Shown here piece by piece: positions 7,637-16,271 of a stretch of DNA of 64,000 bases. The stretch is from NCBI RefSeq assembly GCF_030690345.1, contig NZ_JAUYGV010000007.1:496001-560000 (forward strand). Direction: 5' to 3'. The position numbers and the translations under genes are program-made. The notes under the pieces are model-generated. The model did not search any database. It was not told the origin of the DNA and saw nothing but the letters and a program-made list of their open reading frames with translations. Positions within the stretch are counted from its first letter, which is position 1; each line of letters begins with the position of its first letter. Source of the stretch: Rheinheimera sp. (lineage in GTDB: Bacteria > Pseudomonadota > Gammaproteobacteria > Enterobacterales > Alteromonadaceae).

Positions 7637-9034
7637 GTGAACAAGCAAACCTTCCGCTACACCGGCCATGCATCTTCCATTATTTACCGGCTGATAGATT
7701 TACTGATCCTTGCTGCTGTGTTTGTCTTGGGGGCAGCCCTTTACGATGTGACGTTAAACAGTAAGTACGGCCTGCTGCTGTGTGGTTACCTGGTCTGCTA
7801 TTCCTATTTGGCTGAGTCGGTGCAGTTGTACCGTTCATGGCGGGTGGGTCGCTTCTCACGCATGCTGGTTCTGTTGGCGGTAGCACATACCCTGGCGTTT
7901 TTGTTAGTACTGGCAGCACTATTCCTGTTTAAACAATCCGAAGCTTTCTCGCGCGCAGTATTAGTGGGCTGGTATGTCGCTTCTTTAGTTACTCTGGCGC
8001 TGTGGCGTATTGGCGCCAGAGTGACCAAAACCATGCAACGCCGCCGCGGTTTGGCGATGCAAAAAGTGGCGATTATCGGCGCCACCGGCAGCGGCCTGAA
8101 TTTACTTAATGAAATAGCTAATCACCCTGAGCTGGGCTTTGAATGTATTGGTTTTTTTGACGACAGAACCACAGACCGGCTACCGGTTGAAACGCAGCGT
8201 CATTTGCGTGGCGATATTGAGCAAGCGGTGGCGTTGGCACGCAGCGGCGAATTGGTAAAACTGTATATTTGTTTACCGATGCTGGCCGAGCAGCGTGTTG
8301 CTGACATGATTACGGCCCTGGGCGATAGCACGGTAGATGTGTTACTGGTGCCGGATTTTCTGATGAAAAACCTGATGCACGGCCGTATTGGTAATGTTGG
8401 TGATGTTGATACCATCAGTGTCTTTGAATCACCGGGTTTTGGTATCCAGAACTTTTACAAGCGTAGTTTTGATGTTGCTTTCAGCGCCAGCGTGCTGTTG
8501 GCTATAGCGCCGTTGCTGCTGTTAATCGGCGCTGCAGTTAAATTTACGTCCAAAGGTCCGGTACTGTTTAAGCAAGATCGCTATGGCCTGGATGGCCGCC
8601 GTATCGGTGTGTACAAATTCCGCTCTATGCGCACCATGGAAAATGGCGGCAAGGTAATACAGGCCAAGCGCAATGATAGCCGCATAACACCGGTTGGCGC
8701 CTTTTTGCGCCGCACATCATTGGACGAGTTACCGCAGTTTTTCAATGTGTTAATGGGTGATATGTCAGTAGTAGGCCCACGTCCGCATGCGGTGGCGCAC
8801 AACGAAGAGTACCGTAAGCAGGTTGCCTTTTATATGTTACGTCACAAAATGCGCCCCGGCATTACCGGCTGGGCCCAGGTAAACGGTTGGCGCGGCGAAA
8901 CGGACACCCTGGAAAAGATGGAGATGCGGGTAAAGTTCGATCTGGATTACATCCGCAACTGGTCACTGCTGTTTGACATAAAAATTATCCTTAACACCTT
9001 GCTCAAAGGTTTTATCAACAAAAACGCTTATTAA
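7637..9034 (+). CDS. Undecaprenyl-phosphate sugar phosphotransferase (VpsL/WcaJ type)
   Basis: Initiates the exopolysaccharide repeat unit by transferring a hexose-1-phosphate, typically glucose-1-P, from UDP-sugar to undecaprenyl phosphate at the inner membrane. Layout: four hydrophobic helices (about residues 18-130), a Rossmann-like CoA-binding domain (VAIIGATGSG, about 140-250), a re-entrant helix, then the catalytic bacterial sugar transferase domain. The catalytic domain shows KRSFDVAFS, KFRSMRT, RRTSLDELPQFFNVLMGDMSVVGPRP and RPGITGWAQVNGWRG. The Asp-Glu in LDELPQ is the usual catalytic pair. I prefer GTG 7637, which has GGAG 8 nt upstream, over ATG 7592, which would add 15 residues without an RBS. 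First gene of a vpsL-M-N-O-P-like operon. Confidence 0.93.
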   Translation: MNKQTFRYTGHASSIIYRLIDLLILAAVFVLGAALYDVTLNSKYGLLLCGYLVCYSYLAESVQLYRSWRVGRFSRMLVLLAVAHTLAFLLVLAALFLFKQSEAFSRAVLVGWYVASLVTLALWRIGARVTKTMQRRRGLAMQKVAIIGATGSGLNLLNEIANHPELGFECIGFFDDRTTDRLPVETQRHLRGDIEQAVALARSGELVKLYICLPMLAEQRVADMITALGDSTVDVLLVPDFLMKNLMHGRIGNVGDVDTISVFESPGFGIQNFYKRSFDVAFSASVLLAIAPLLLLIGAAVKFTSKGPVLFKQDRYGLDGRRIGVYKFRSMRTMENGGKVIQAKRNDSRITPVGAFLRRTSLDELPQFFNVLMGDMSVVGPRPHAVAHNEEYRKQVAFYMLRHKMRPGITGWAQVNGWRGETDTLEKMEMRVKFDLDYIRNWSLLFDIKIILNTLLKGFINKNAY

Positions 9035-9046
9035 TAAGGACGTTCA

Positions 9047-10240
9047 ATGTTTAAAATTTCACGCATTACGCTGGCTATCGCTGCTGTAAGTTTGTCGGCA
9101 AATCTCTCTGCTAACGAATTGACTGCCGCCGCTATTACTACAGAAAGCGGCATCGACTTCACGCCTATGGTGCAAGCTCGTTTAGCCCATAACGACAATA
9201 TTGCCAGTACCAGCGCTAACGAAGAATCCAGTTGGATTTTTGCGGTAACGCCAAGCCTGCGTGCTTTGCTGCAAGATGGCGCTAATGTTTATACCTCTAC
9301 GCTAAGCGTGGCCAGCGGCACTTATTTCTCCAGCTCAGATGATAACTATCTGGACTTTTATGCCGATGCTTTGGCAAAAGTAGAACTGAATCAAAGCAAC
9401 CGTTTTGAAGCTGGCGTGGAATATGTGTCCGGCCATGAAGATCGTGGTACCGGGGTATCGGAAGGCTTAGGTAACCTGCAGGATGAACCGGCTGAATTTG
9501 ATACATGGAACCTTAAAGGCCACTACGAGTACGGTGCTATGTCTACCCCGGCACGGCTGCGCGTAATGGCCGGTTATTTTGATAAAGAATTTACTAATTA
9601 TGAAGCGCTGACCAGCGTACGTAATTTTGATAACTTCTCTTACGGTGCGGCGTTTTACTATGACACTCAGGCTACCACCAGTGTGGTTGCAGAGATTATC
9701 CGCGAAGATATCGCTTATGACCAGGTAGACCCTACCGGTAAACGTGACAGTATTACTACCAAATACCGTGTGGGTATGGAGTGGGAAGCCACAGCGTTAA
9801 CCTCAGGTAGCTTCCGCATTGGTTACCAGGACAAAAACTTCGACAGCGCAACGCGTAAAGACTTCAGTGGCCTGACGTGGGAAGCCGCAGTGGCTTATGC
9901 ACCGCTAAGCTACTCTGTCTTCCAACTGACTACCGGCCGTCAGGCGAAAGATCCTAATGTAGCAGGTGATTACGTGAAAGAAACGCTGCACGGCGTAAGC
10001 TGGACGCACGATTGGTCAGAGTTACTATCCAGCACGGCCGGTTTTAACTACAGCCATGAAGATTACTCCGGTGCTGATCGCACGGATAAAACAAAAACGC
10101 TGAGTTTGGCGGCTAATTACCTGCTGCGCACTAACATAATGTTAACTGCCGGTACCGATCTGACACGTAAGTCTTCTACTGTGCAGAATATCCGTTTTGA
10201 CAAAAACGTATTCTATGTTGGTGTACAAGCAGGTTTCTGA
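9047..10240 (+). CDS. Outer-membrane beta-barrel protein of EPS export (VpsM-like)
   Basis: 397 residues with a signal peptide (MFKISRITLAIAAVSLSANLSA), then a series of alternating amphipathic strands ending in an aromatic/hydrophobic tail with terminal Phe (NVFYVGVQAGF), the usual outer-membrane barrel C-terminus. Repeated strand pairs such as LRVMAGYFDKEF, TTKYRVGMEWEA and GSFRIGYQDKNF are visible. By position it corresponds to VpsM/EpsL-type proteins that act with a short Wza-like protein to make the outer-membrane exit. It starts 12 nt after the sugar transferase. The next ATG overlaps its stop (TGATG). Confidence 0.82.
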   Translation: MFKISRITLAIAAVSLSANLSANELTAAAITTESGIDFTPMVQARLAHNDNIASTSANEESSWIFAVTPSLRALLQDGANVYTSTLSVASGTYFSSSDDNYLDFYADALAKVELNQSNRFEAGVEYVSGHEDRGTGVSEGLGNLQDEPAEFDTWNLKGHYEYGAMSTPARLRVMAGYFDKEFTNYEALTSVRNFDNFSYGAAFYYDTQATTSVVAEIIREDIAYDQVDPTGKRDSITTKYRVGMEWEATALTSGSFRIGYQDKNFDSATRKDFSGLTWEAAVAYAPLSYSVFQLTTGRQAKDPNVAGDYVKETLHGVSWTHDWSELLSSTAGFNYSHEDYSGADRTDKTKTLSLAANYLLRTNIMLTAGTDLTRKSSTVQNIRFDKNVFYVGVQAGF

Positions 10241-10764
10241 TGTTAACAATGAAGCAGTTGTGGTTAATAGGCGGGCTGGCATTTGCCAGCCTGAACGTTT
10301 TGGCAGATGACAGCTATCTGCTTGGCGCCGGCGACAAAATCAGTATTAAGGTGTTTGGCCAGGATGACATGGAACTGCAAACCCAATTAACGGACAGTGG
10401 CACCATTAACTATCCGTTTTTGGGCAGCATTAAAGCCAGCGGCAGAACATTAAAAGAACTGGAACAATTAATTTATCAGGGCCTCAAAGGCGACTATCTG
10501 ATAGAGCCCAATGTGTATGTTGGCATTGACGAGTACCGGCCGTTTTATATTCATGGCGAAGTGAAAAAGCCCGGCGCCTACCCGTATCAACCCGGCATGA
10601 CAGTAAACCAGGCTGTGGCGTTAGCCGGCGGCCTGACAGAGCGCGCCTCACGCGATCGCATTGTTATTGCCCGCGAAGCGAAAAAAGCGGAAACCGAAAA
10701 CGGCACACTAAACAGCCGTGTGCTGGCCGGTGATACCGTCACTATTTTACAGAGATTCTTTTAA
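10240..10764 (+). CDS. Short Wza-like polysaccharide export protein (VpsN-like)
   Basis: 174 residues; signal peptide (MLTMKQLWLIGGLAFASLNVLA) followed by the Poly_export domain: YLLGAGDKISIKVFGQDDMELQTQLTDSGTI then YPFLGSIKASGRTLKELEQLI, and an SLBB-type domain FYIHGEVKKPGAYPYQPGMTVNQAVALAGGLTERA. Full-length Wza is about 380 residues; this one has a single SLBB repeat and lacks the C-terminal amphipathic helix that forms the outer-membrane pore. The adjacent beta-barrel probably supplies that function. The initiator overlaps the barrel stop by 1 nt and its own stop overlaps the next ATG (TAATG). Confidence 0.9.
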   Translation: MLTMKQLWLIGGLAFASLNVLADDSYLLGAGDKISIKVFGQDDMELQTQLTDSGTINYPFLGSIKASGRTLKELEQLIYQGLKGDYLIEPNVYVGIDEYRPFYIHGEVKKPGAYPYQPGMTVNQAVALAGGLTERASRDRIVIAREAKKAETENGTLNSRVLAGDTVTILQRFF

Positions 10765-12950
10765 TGCATGTTGAAACAGCACGCGCTGACGGGGACGGTC
10801 AGGCGGTACAGGTTATTGATTTAAAGAAAACCTTTAATGTGATCTATCGCGCCAAGTGGCGCATTATGGCCTTTACTTTGCTATGCGGTGTGCTGGCCAC
10901 CTTTGTGTTGCTGAACATGTCGCCGGTGTATCGTGCCACCTCAACCTTATTGCTGGAAGCGGCCCAGGCGCGGGCAATAAAAATTGAGGAGGTGTATGGT
11001 TTTAACTCGTCACAGCAGGAATACTACCTGACGCAATTTGAAGTGCTAAAATCGCGCTCTATTGCTGAGCAGGTGTTTGTTAGCCTGGATGTGGCAAACC
11101 ATGCCGAATATCAGCCTACTGCCGGCTTAAAGCAGCAACTGATGGCCTTACTGCCGTTTTTACCGCAAACCGATGCCAATGAAGACCCGGAATATGCTGC
11201 TTTTTTGCTGCGTAAAACCCAGTTAGATGCCTTTGTTGAAAATATCGGCATAGAACCGGTGCGCCGTACCCAGTTGGTTAAGCTGAGCTTTAGCTCCGAA
11301 GACCCTAAACTGGCGCAAGCTGTAGCCAATGCGCTGGGCGACGCTTATATTAACAGTCAGTTAGATGCCAGGTTAGGTATAACGAAAAAGGCCAACAGCT
11401 GGCTGGGTGGGCGCGTGGCCGAGCTGCGTGAGCGGCTGGAACAAAGCGAGTTAAAGCTGGAGCTGTTTCGCGCAGAAAATAATTTAGTCGATGTGGCAGG
11501 TGTTACCTCGCTGGATCAACAAGAGCTGGAGCGGCTGAATGAACAGCTGTCGGTGGCCCGCGCCCGTAAGGCTGAAACCGAAGGGTTTTTAACCCTGGTA
11601 AAACGCTTTGGCCGCGACGATATTCACCGGCTGGAAAGCTTACCGGAGATAACCTCGCATATTTCTGTGCAAAACGTCAAAAGCGAAGTGCTGCTGGCAG
11701 AGCGTAAAGTATCGGAGTTTGGTAAAGTATATGGCCCCAAACACCCGAAAATGATTTCGGCGCAGGCAGAGCTGGCGTCGGTGCAGCAAAGCCTGACGCA
11801 ACAAATTTTACGCTTAATTGACGGTGTAGAAAAAGAAGCCGAAGCCGCTGCCGAGCGTCTGGCTGCACTGGAAGTACGTTTTGAGCAGGCCAGAAGCCGC
11901 TTCTCCGGTATGGGCTCGTTAGAGTCTGATTATCGCCGCATTAAGCGCGAAGTGGAAACTAACCGCTTATTGTTTGATAACTTTATGGCACGGCAAAAAG
12001 AAACCGAAGTAACCGGTGATTTTGATGCGCCGATAGCCCGGTTTACTGACCTCGCCGAGCTGCCTACTGAAGCGGTTAAACCAAAGAAAAAGCTGATTTT
12101 ACTGCTGGTGCTGATTGCTGCCGGCGGTTTGGCCACGGTAATGGCGTTGGTGTTTGATGCACTGAACGATACAGTAAAACACCTGACTGACGTTGAAAAA
12201 CTGCTGAATCAACGCGCGCTGGGTTTCTTGCCCAAAGGCGGCAAAAAAACCGGTGAAACCGATCGGGCGCGGGCCTTTTTTGACCGCTCGCAGCGCCAGC
12301 ATATTGAAGCGGTGTCTAACATTCGCACCGGTTTGTCACTGTTATCCATTGATAAGCCTTTAAAGGTAATAGAAATTACCTCGTCATACCCCGGTGAAGG
12401 TAAAACCTCTACCAGCTTAAATCTGGCTTTTGCCTTTGGCGCTCTGGAGCGGGTACTGCTGATAGATGCCGATATGCGTAAACCTACCCTGGGTACTAAA
12501 CTGGGTTTACCCGGGTATCAGCCTGGCTTGGCCAATGTGCTGTCCGGCACTGAAACCGTAGCCGACTGCATTGTTAAAGACGAGCAAAGCGGCGTAGATA
12601 TATTGACTGCCGGTGCAGTGCCGTTAAATCCGTTAGAGTTGTTGGCCGGCGGTGCTTTTGAGCGTTTGCTGCAGCAGTTAAAAGCTGATTACGACAAAAT
12701 TATTGTGGATACGCCACCGGTGCAAATGGTCAGTGATGGCTTGCTGTTGGCGCCAATGAGCGATGCGGTACTGCTGATTGTCAAAGCCGACCATACCCGC
12801 AGCCCGGCAGTGAAAAACTCAATTGCGAAGATTAACCAGGCACACGGCAATTTGTACGGTGTTATTTTAAACCAAATGGATACCGAAAAGGCGGCCAGCT
12901 ATTATGGTTCCTACGGCTCTTATGGTTACTACGGCGCAGAGCAGAGCTAA
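10764..12950 (+). CDS. Wzc-type chain-length protein and tyrosine autokinase (VpsO-like)
   Basis: 728 residues. Wzz domain near residues 15-110 with a first TM helix, long coiled-coil periplasmic part (about 200-400), second TM (about 440-460), then a cytoplasmic BY-kinase: Walker A SSYPGEGKTSTSLNLAF, Walker A' VLLIDADMRKP, Walker B KIIVDTPPV, and a C-terminal tyrosine cluster YYGSYGSYGYYG (eight Tyr in the tail counting the flanks) that is autophosphorylated in this family. Cycles of phosphorylation and dephosphorylation control polymer length and export. It overlaps the export gene (TAATG) and is followed 2 nt later by the matching phosphatase gene. Confidence 0.95.
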   Translation: MHVETARADGDGQAVQVIDLKKTFNVIYRAKWRIMAFTLLCGVLATFVLLNMSPVYRATSTLLLEAAQARAIKIEEVYGFNSSQQEYYLTQFEVLKSRSIAEQVFVSLDVANHAEYQPTAGLKQQLMALLPFLPQTDANEDPEYAAFLLRKTQLDAFVENIGIEPVRRTQLVKLSFSSEDPKLAQAVANALGDAYINSQLDARLGITKKANSWLGGRVAELRERLEQSELKLELFRAENNLVDVAGVTSLDQQELERLNEQLSVARARKAETEGFLTLVKRFGRDDIHRLESLPEITSHISVQNVKSEVLLAERKVSEFGKVYGPKHPKMISAQAELASVQQSLTQQILRLIDGVEKEAEAAAERLAALEVRFEQARSRFSGMGSLESDYRRIKREVETNRLLFDNFMARQKETEVTGDFDAPIARFTDLAELPTEAVKPKKKLILLLVLIAAGGLATVMALVFDALNDTVKHLTDVEKLLNQRALGFLPKGGKKTGETDRARAFFDRSQRQHIEAVSNIRTGLSLLSIDKPLKVIEITSSYPGEGKTSTSLNLAFAFGALERVLLIDADMRKPTLGTKLGLPGYQPGLANVLSGTETVADCIVKDEQSGVDILTAGAVPLNPLELLAGGAFERLLQQLKADYDKIIVDTPPVQMVSDGLLLAPMSDAVLLIVKADHTRSPAVKNSIAKINQAHGNLYGVILNQMDTEKAASYYGSYGSYGYYGAEQS

Positions 12951-12952
12951 GC

Positions 12953-13702
12953 GTGATTGACTTACATTGCCATATTTTACCCGGTATAGATGATGGCGCG
13001 GCCGATATGGCCGAGTCATTAGCACTGCTGCGCTTAGCGCAGCAACAGGGTATCAGCCATATGGTGGCAACACCGCATGTGCAAAGTGGTTATTATGACA
13101 ATACCGTGCAAAGCATTGGCGCGGCGCTGCAAAGCCTGCGTGCGTCCGCGGCAAGCGAGGGCATTAACGTGCAACTGGCTGCCGCGGCCGAGCTCAGGGT
13201 AGAACCGCAGTTAATTCAGCTGGCCGAGCGCAAAGCGCTGCCACTGCTGGGGCACTATCAGGGCGATAAGCTGCTGTTACTGGAATTCCCACACAGTCAC
13301 ATTCCGCCTGGCAGCGATAAGCTTATCAAGTACCTGGCGAAATTGGGCTATCGCATTATGGTGGCGCACCCGGAGCGTAACCGCGAATTGCAACAAGATC
13401 CCGCTAAAATTATTCAGTTACAACGGCTGGATTGTTTGTTTCAGTTAACTGCATCTTCCGTACTGGGAGCAATGGGCGATATGCCCTTACAGGTAGCAAA
13501 GCAGTATTTAGCCGACGGTGTTTTCAGTGTGGTGGCAACGGATTGCCATTCGCTTAAACGCCGGCCACCTTTATTGGCACAAGCCATGGCGCAAATCAGC
13601 AGTTGGACCTCGCCTGAAATGGCACAGCAACTGGTGCAGGATACACCGCAGCAGATCAGCCAGTCATTGTTTAACGCCGGCGGCATGATGGTGGCGGCGT
13701 AA
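12953..13702 (+). CDS. PHP-type tyrosine-protein phosphatase (CpsB/CapC/YwqE family)
   Basis: 249 residues. Metal-binding PHP motifs are seen: MIDLHCHILPGIDDGA (H-x-H plus D), ATPHV, LLLEFPH, MVAHPERNRE and VATDCHSLKRRPP. These ligate a Mn/Fe cluster that hydrolyses phosphotyrosine. Its likely substrate is the Tyr-rich tail of the kinase encoded just upstream. GTG start 2 nt after the kinase stop; its own stop overlaps the next ATG (TAATG). This class is typical of Gram-positive capsule loci but is also found with some proteobacterial Wzc proteins. Confidence 0.92.
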   Translation: MIDLHCHILPGIDDGAADMAESLALLRLAQQQGISHMVATPHVQSGYYDNTVQSIGAALQSLRASAASEGINVQLAAAAELRVEPQLIQLAERKALPLLGHYQGDKLLLLEFPHSHIPPGSDKLIKYLAKLGYRIMVAHPERNRELQQDPAKIIQLQRLDCLFQLTASSVLGAMGDMPLQVAKQYLADGVFSVVATDCHSLKRRPPLLAQAMAQISSWTSPEMAQQLVQDTPQQISQSLFNAGGMMVAA

Positions 13703-14400
13703 TGCAAAGCCGTTGGCTGTATCCGCTATTGGCATTGTTAATGCTGGCCGGTATCACCCTGGCCATGCGGCAGGGCATAGCCAGCGCTTTTCACTTTAAA
13801 TCGGTGTTTTACCTTGATAGCTGGCATGAAGGTAAAATTGCCACTGCACAGTCTTATCAGGATGCTAAGGCCGCTGCAGAGCACGCGGTAAAGCTTGATA
13901 GTGCTAACCCGCATTATCGCTTAATGTTAGCCCGAACGCTGGAATGGGGGCATTATCAACAACTGGAGCCAATCGATACTGCCCGGTTACAGGCGTTGTA
14001 TAATACGGCACTGGCACAACGGCCCGCCTGGGGCGATGGTTATACCGCTTACGCTTACGCGCTGGCCTGGGTGCTGAACCAACCCGCTGCAGCAGCAGAG
14101 CAAATATTATTGGCTGATGCCCATGGCCCCTATATGCCGCGGCCTTTATTGCTAAGCGTGCGGTTGGCCAACGACTTTTGGCCGCAATTGCCGGCAGAAT
14201 TTAAAGCGCAGTATTTCCGCAACCAGTTAAAACTGGCTAAAGCCTATTACCCGGTGTACCGCGAATTTGTCTCCTTATCCCGCAACAGCCCGCTGCAAGC
14301 TGTGCAATGCGCCTACTTGCACCAACAAGCGCTGAGCAGTGCTGAGTTTAGCCGCCTGCAACGTGACCTGTGCCGGCACTGGCCGAAAATTACCGGCTAA
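13702..14400 (+). CDS. Membrane-anchored EPS operon protein, VpsP-like
   Basis: 232 residues with one N-terminal hydrophobic segment (LYPLLALLMLAGITLAM) and a mostly alpha-helical, Ala-rich, TPR-like periplasmic part (AAAEHAVKLDSANPHYRLMLARTLEWGHY, WGDGYTAYAYALAWVLNQPAAAAEQILLA). No catalytic motif was recognised. The operon order sugar transferase, barrel, Wza, Wzc, phosphatase, this gene parallels Vibrio vpsL-M-N-O-P, so VpsP-like is the best guess. It may scaffold the secretion complex. It ends the operon; the next gene starts about 150 nt later. Confidence 0.55.
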   Translation: MQSRWLYPLLALLMLAGITLAMRQGIASAFHFKSVFYLDSWHEGKIATAQSYQDAKAAAEHAVKLDSANPHYRLMLARTLEWGHYQQLEPIDTARLQALYNTALAQRPAWGDGYTAYAYALAWVLNQPAAAAEQILLADAHGPYMPRPLLLSVRLANDFWPQLPAEFKAQYFRNQLKLAKAYYPVYREFVSLSRNSPLQAVQCAYLHQQALSSAEFSRLQRDLCRHWPKITG

Positions 14401-14553
14401 CTTGTACGGTTAACAAATGTCCCTTTATGTTAGGGCTTTGCTACGGAAGTTTTTCGTTTTCAGGCTTATACTTGCCACAGGTTCTTATCTCTGTTAGTTA
14501 TCTAATCTATTGTATCGCTTAGATACTGCATGTTATGCCGTAACAGGAAGACT

Positions 14554-15522
14554 ATGCTGCTGAAACATTTCAATGTGCTGGTGGTCGACGATGTAATTTT
14601 AATGTGTGATTTTTTACATGGTGTGGCCAACAAGGTACCTGGCTGTAGTGCTTTTAAAGCGCTGGATAGCAAAACTGCGGCCGATATTTTACAAACTGAA
14701 CATATAGATTTACTGATCACCGATATTGAAATGAAAGCACCAACCGGATTGGAACTGGTGTTTCAGCTGCGCAGTGGCAGGTTTGACGCTACATCACATG
14801 ATATTCCGGTAATTATCTTTTCCGGCAATACCTATCTTGAACTGATCCAGCAATGCAAAAGCTATGATGTGAATGACTTTTTAGCCAAACCCATTAGTTT
14901 TGACGTGCTGACACGTAAAATTCAGCATCATTTGCAAACCGAAAAGCCGATCAGAAGCCCACAGCACTATGCTGCGCTGGGCCATCAATTTGTCAAAGCC
15001 GCAGTAGTGCCGGATGACGGGCCGCGTAAAATCAGTGTGGCCATAGTGCGCGACCAGGAGCACAAAGCCGATGCCGGTGCAGAAGAGGCACCAGCCGGTG
15101 AGAAGCCGGAAAAGAAAGATTTTTTATTCTGGCCACAGCATGCCACTACCGGTTATTTTCAGCTGGACCGCCGGTTACGCAACTTTGCTTTTAATGTCAG
15201 CTGTTTTCACAATGTGTTTGTCGGCAATTGCAAACCGGTGGCGATTGAGAGTGAACGCAAACGTGCCAGTGAAGCGATAGATTATTTGTTTCATATTGCC
15301 AATAACATGAAGCAAAAACAGCGACGCTATGATTTCTGGCTGCTGTTTAATCAACGGCTGGAAAAGCTGAAGCCGCTGGCAGCCGAATTAGCTGAAGTGA
15401 ATGTTAAACATCATACTCAGGTGTTGGCACTGCTGAAAAAACTGTCCTATTGGTGGATGCAAACCTGCAACCGGCCGATTATTCAGCTGAATGATGACGA
15501 GCAAGGAGCCGGCCATGACTGA
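14554..15522 (+). CDS. Response regulator with long helical C-terminal region
   Basis: 322 residues from ATG 14554, which has AGGAAG upstream; the in-frame ATG at 14530 lacks one. Receiver domain in residues about 5-125: VLVVDDVILMCDF (acidic pair), LLITDIEMKAPTGLEL (phospho-acceptor Asp), VIIFSGNTYL and FLAKPISFDVL (conserved Lys). The remaining 190 residues include an acidic linker (DAGAEEAPAGEKPEKKDFLFW) and an alpha-helical domain I do not recognise. The following Hpt gene overlaps it by 8 nt, so they are co-translated and likely part of a phosphorelay with the large sensor protein encoded further downstream. Confidence 0.88.
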   Translation: MLLKHFNVLVVDDVILMCDFLHGVANKVPGCSAFKALDSKTAADILQTEHIDLLITDIEMKAPTGLELVFQLRSGRFDATSHDIPVIIFSGNTYLELIQQCKSYDVNDFLAKPISFDVLTRKIQHHLQTEKPIRSPQHYAALGHQFVKAAVVPDDGPRKISVAIVRDQEHKADAGAEEAPAGEKPEKKDFLFWPQHATTGYFQLDRRLRNFAFNVSCFHNVFVGNCKPVAIESERKRASEAIDYLFHIANNMKQKQRRYDFWLLFNQRLEKLKPLAAELAEVNVKHHTQVLALLKKLSYWWMQTCNRPIIQLNDDEQGAGHD

Positions 15523-15892
15523 TGCGGCCGTGTTACCGGTGCTGGACCTTAACGTGCTGATTGCCATGTACGGTGATGACAGCGCCGACACTATTACCCT
15601 GGCGTTATCCGGTTTTCGCCGTGAAGCCACTAAGTATGTGCAAAAGTTGCAAAGCGCGGCACAGCAAGATGCGACGGCTGATATAGCCCGTGTATGTCAC
15701 AGTTTAAAGAGTATGTGTGGTTTGGTAGGAGCAACCAGGCTGATGCAACTTTGCCTGACGCTGGAGCAGGCTGCCAGACAACAAGATCTGGCTGTGTTGC
15801 AGGCTCAGTTACCTGCGTTAGCCGGCGTGTGGTTGACGCTGTTGGCAGAGCTGAACCGTACTTTATTGCAGCATGGCTATATTGATGTGTAA
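15515..15892 (+). CDS. Hpt (histidine phosphotransfer) domain protein
   Basis: 125 residues from ATG 15515, which follows an AAGGAG ribosome binding site and overlaps the previous stop by 8 nt. The whole protein is a four-helix-type Hpt domain. The motif VCHSLKSMCGLVGATRLMQLC contains the phosphorylatable His in the standard H-x-L-K-S/G context, followed by the usual G-A-x-x-L. It should shuttle phosphate between a hybrid kinase and the response regulators encoded on either side. Confidence 0.9.
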   Translation: MTDAAVLPVLDLNVLIAMYGDDSADTITLALSGFRREATKYVQKLQSAAQQDATADIARVCHSLKSMCGLVGATRLMQLCLTLEQAARQQDLAVLQAQLPALAGVWLTLLAELNRTLLQHGYIDV

Positions 15893-16271
15893 CGTCCTGT
15901 TTATTGACGACGATGCTTTTATTCTCAGCGCCTATCAGCGCATGTTACGCGGTACTGTGTATCAGGGCTTTTATTTACAGCAACCTGAGCAGTTGTGGCA
16001 GCAAGACTATTTAAATTTATTGCAGAATTCACTGCAGATAGTGCTGGTTGATCAACATATGCCGCGTATCAGCGGTACAGAGTTACTGCTGCAGTTGCAG
16101 CACGATTACCCCGGCATTAAGCGCGTTTTAATCAGCGGCGATCTGCAATCCGCATTACGCCAACAGCCAACCGTGCTGATATTAGATGCCACTTTAGCAA
16201 AGCCCTGCAGCAAAGTTGCACTGCTTGAATGTTTACAACGCCTCGGCGGGGAGCTTACAGCACACACATGA
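15885..16271 (+). CDS. Single-domain response regulator
   Basis: 128 residues, essentially only a receiver domain: NVLFIDDDAFILSAYQRML (acidic cluster), IVLVDQHMPRISGTELLLQL (phospho-acceptor Asp), RVLISGD and ATLAKPCSKVALLECL (Lys). I use ATG 15885, whose ATGTGTAA overlaps the Hpt stop by 8 nt; ATG 15873 is an alternative adding four residues. With no output domain it probably acts by protein contact or as phosphate sink. The next gene overlaps by ATGA. Confidence 0.88.
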   Translation: MCNVLFIDDDAFILSAYQRMLRGTVYQGFYLQQPEQLWQQDYLNLLQNSLQIVLVDQHMPRISGTELLLQLQHDYPGIKRVLISGDLQSALRQQPTVLILDATLAKPCSKVALLECLQRLGGELTAHT

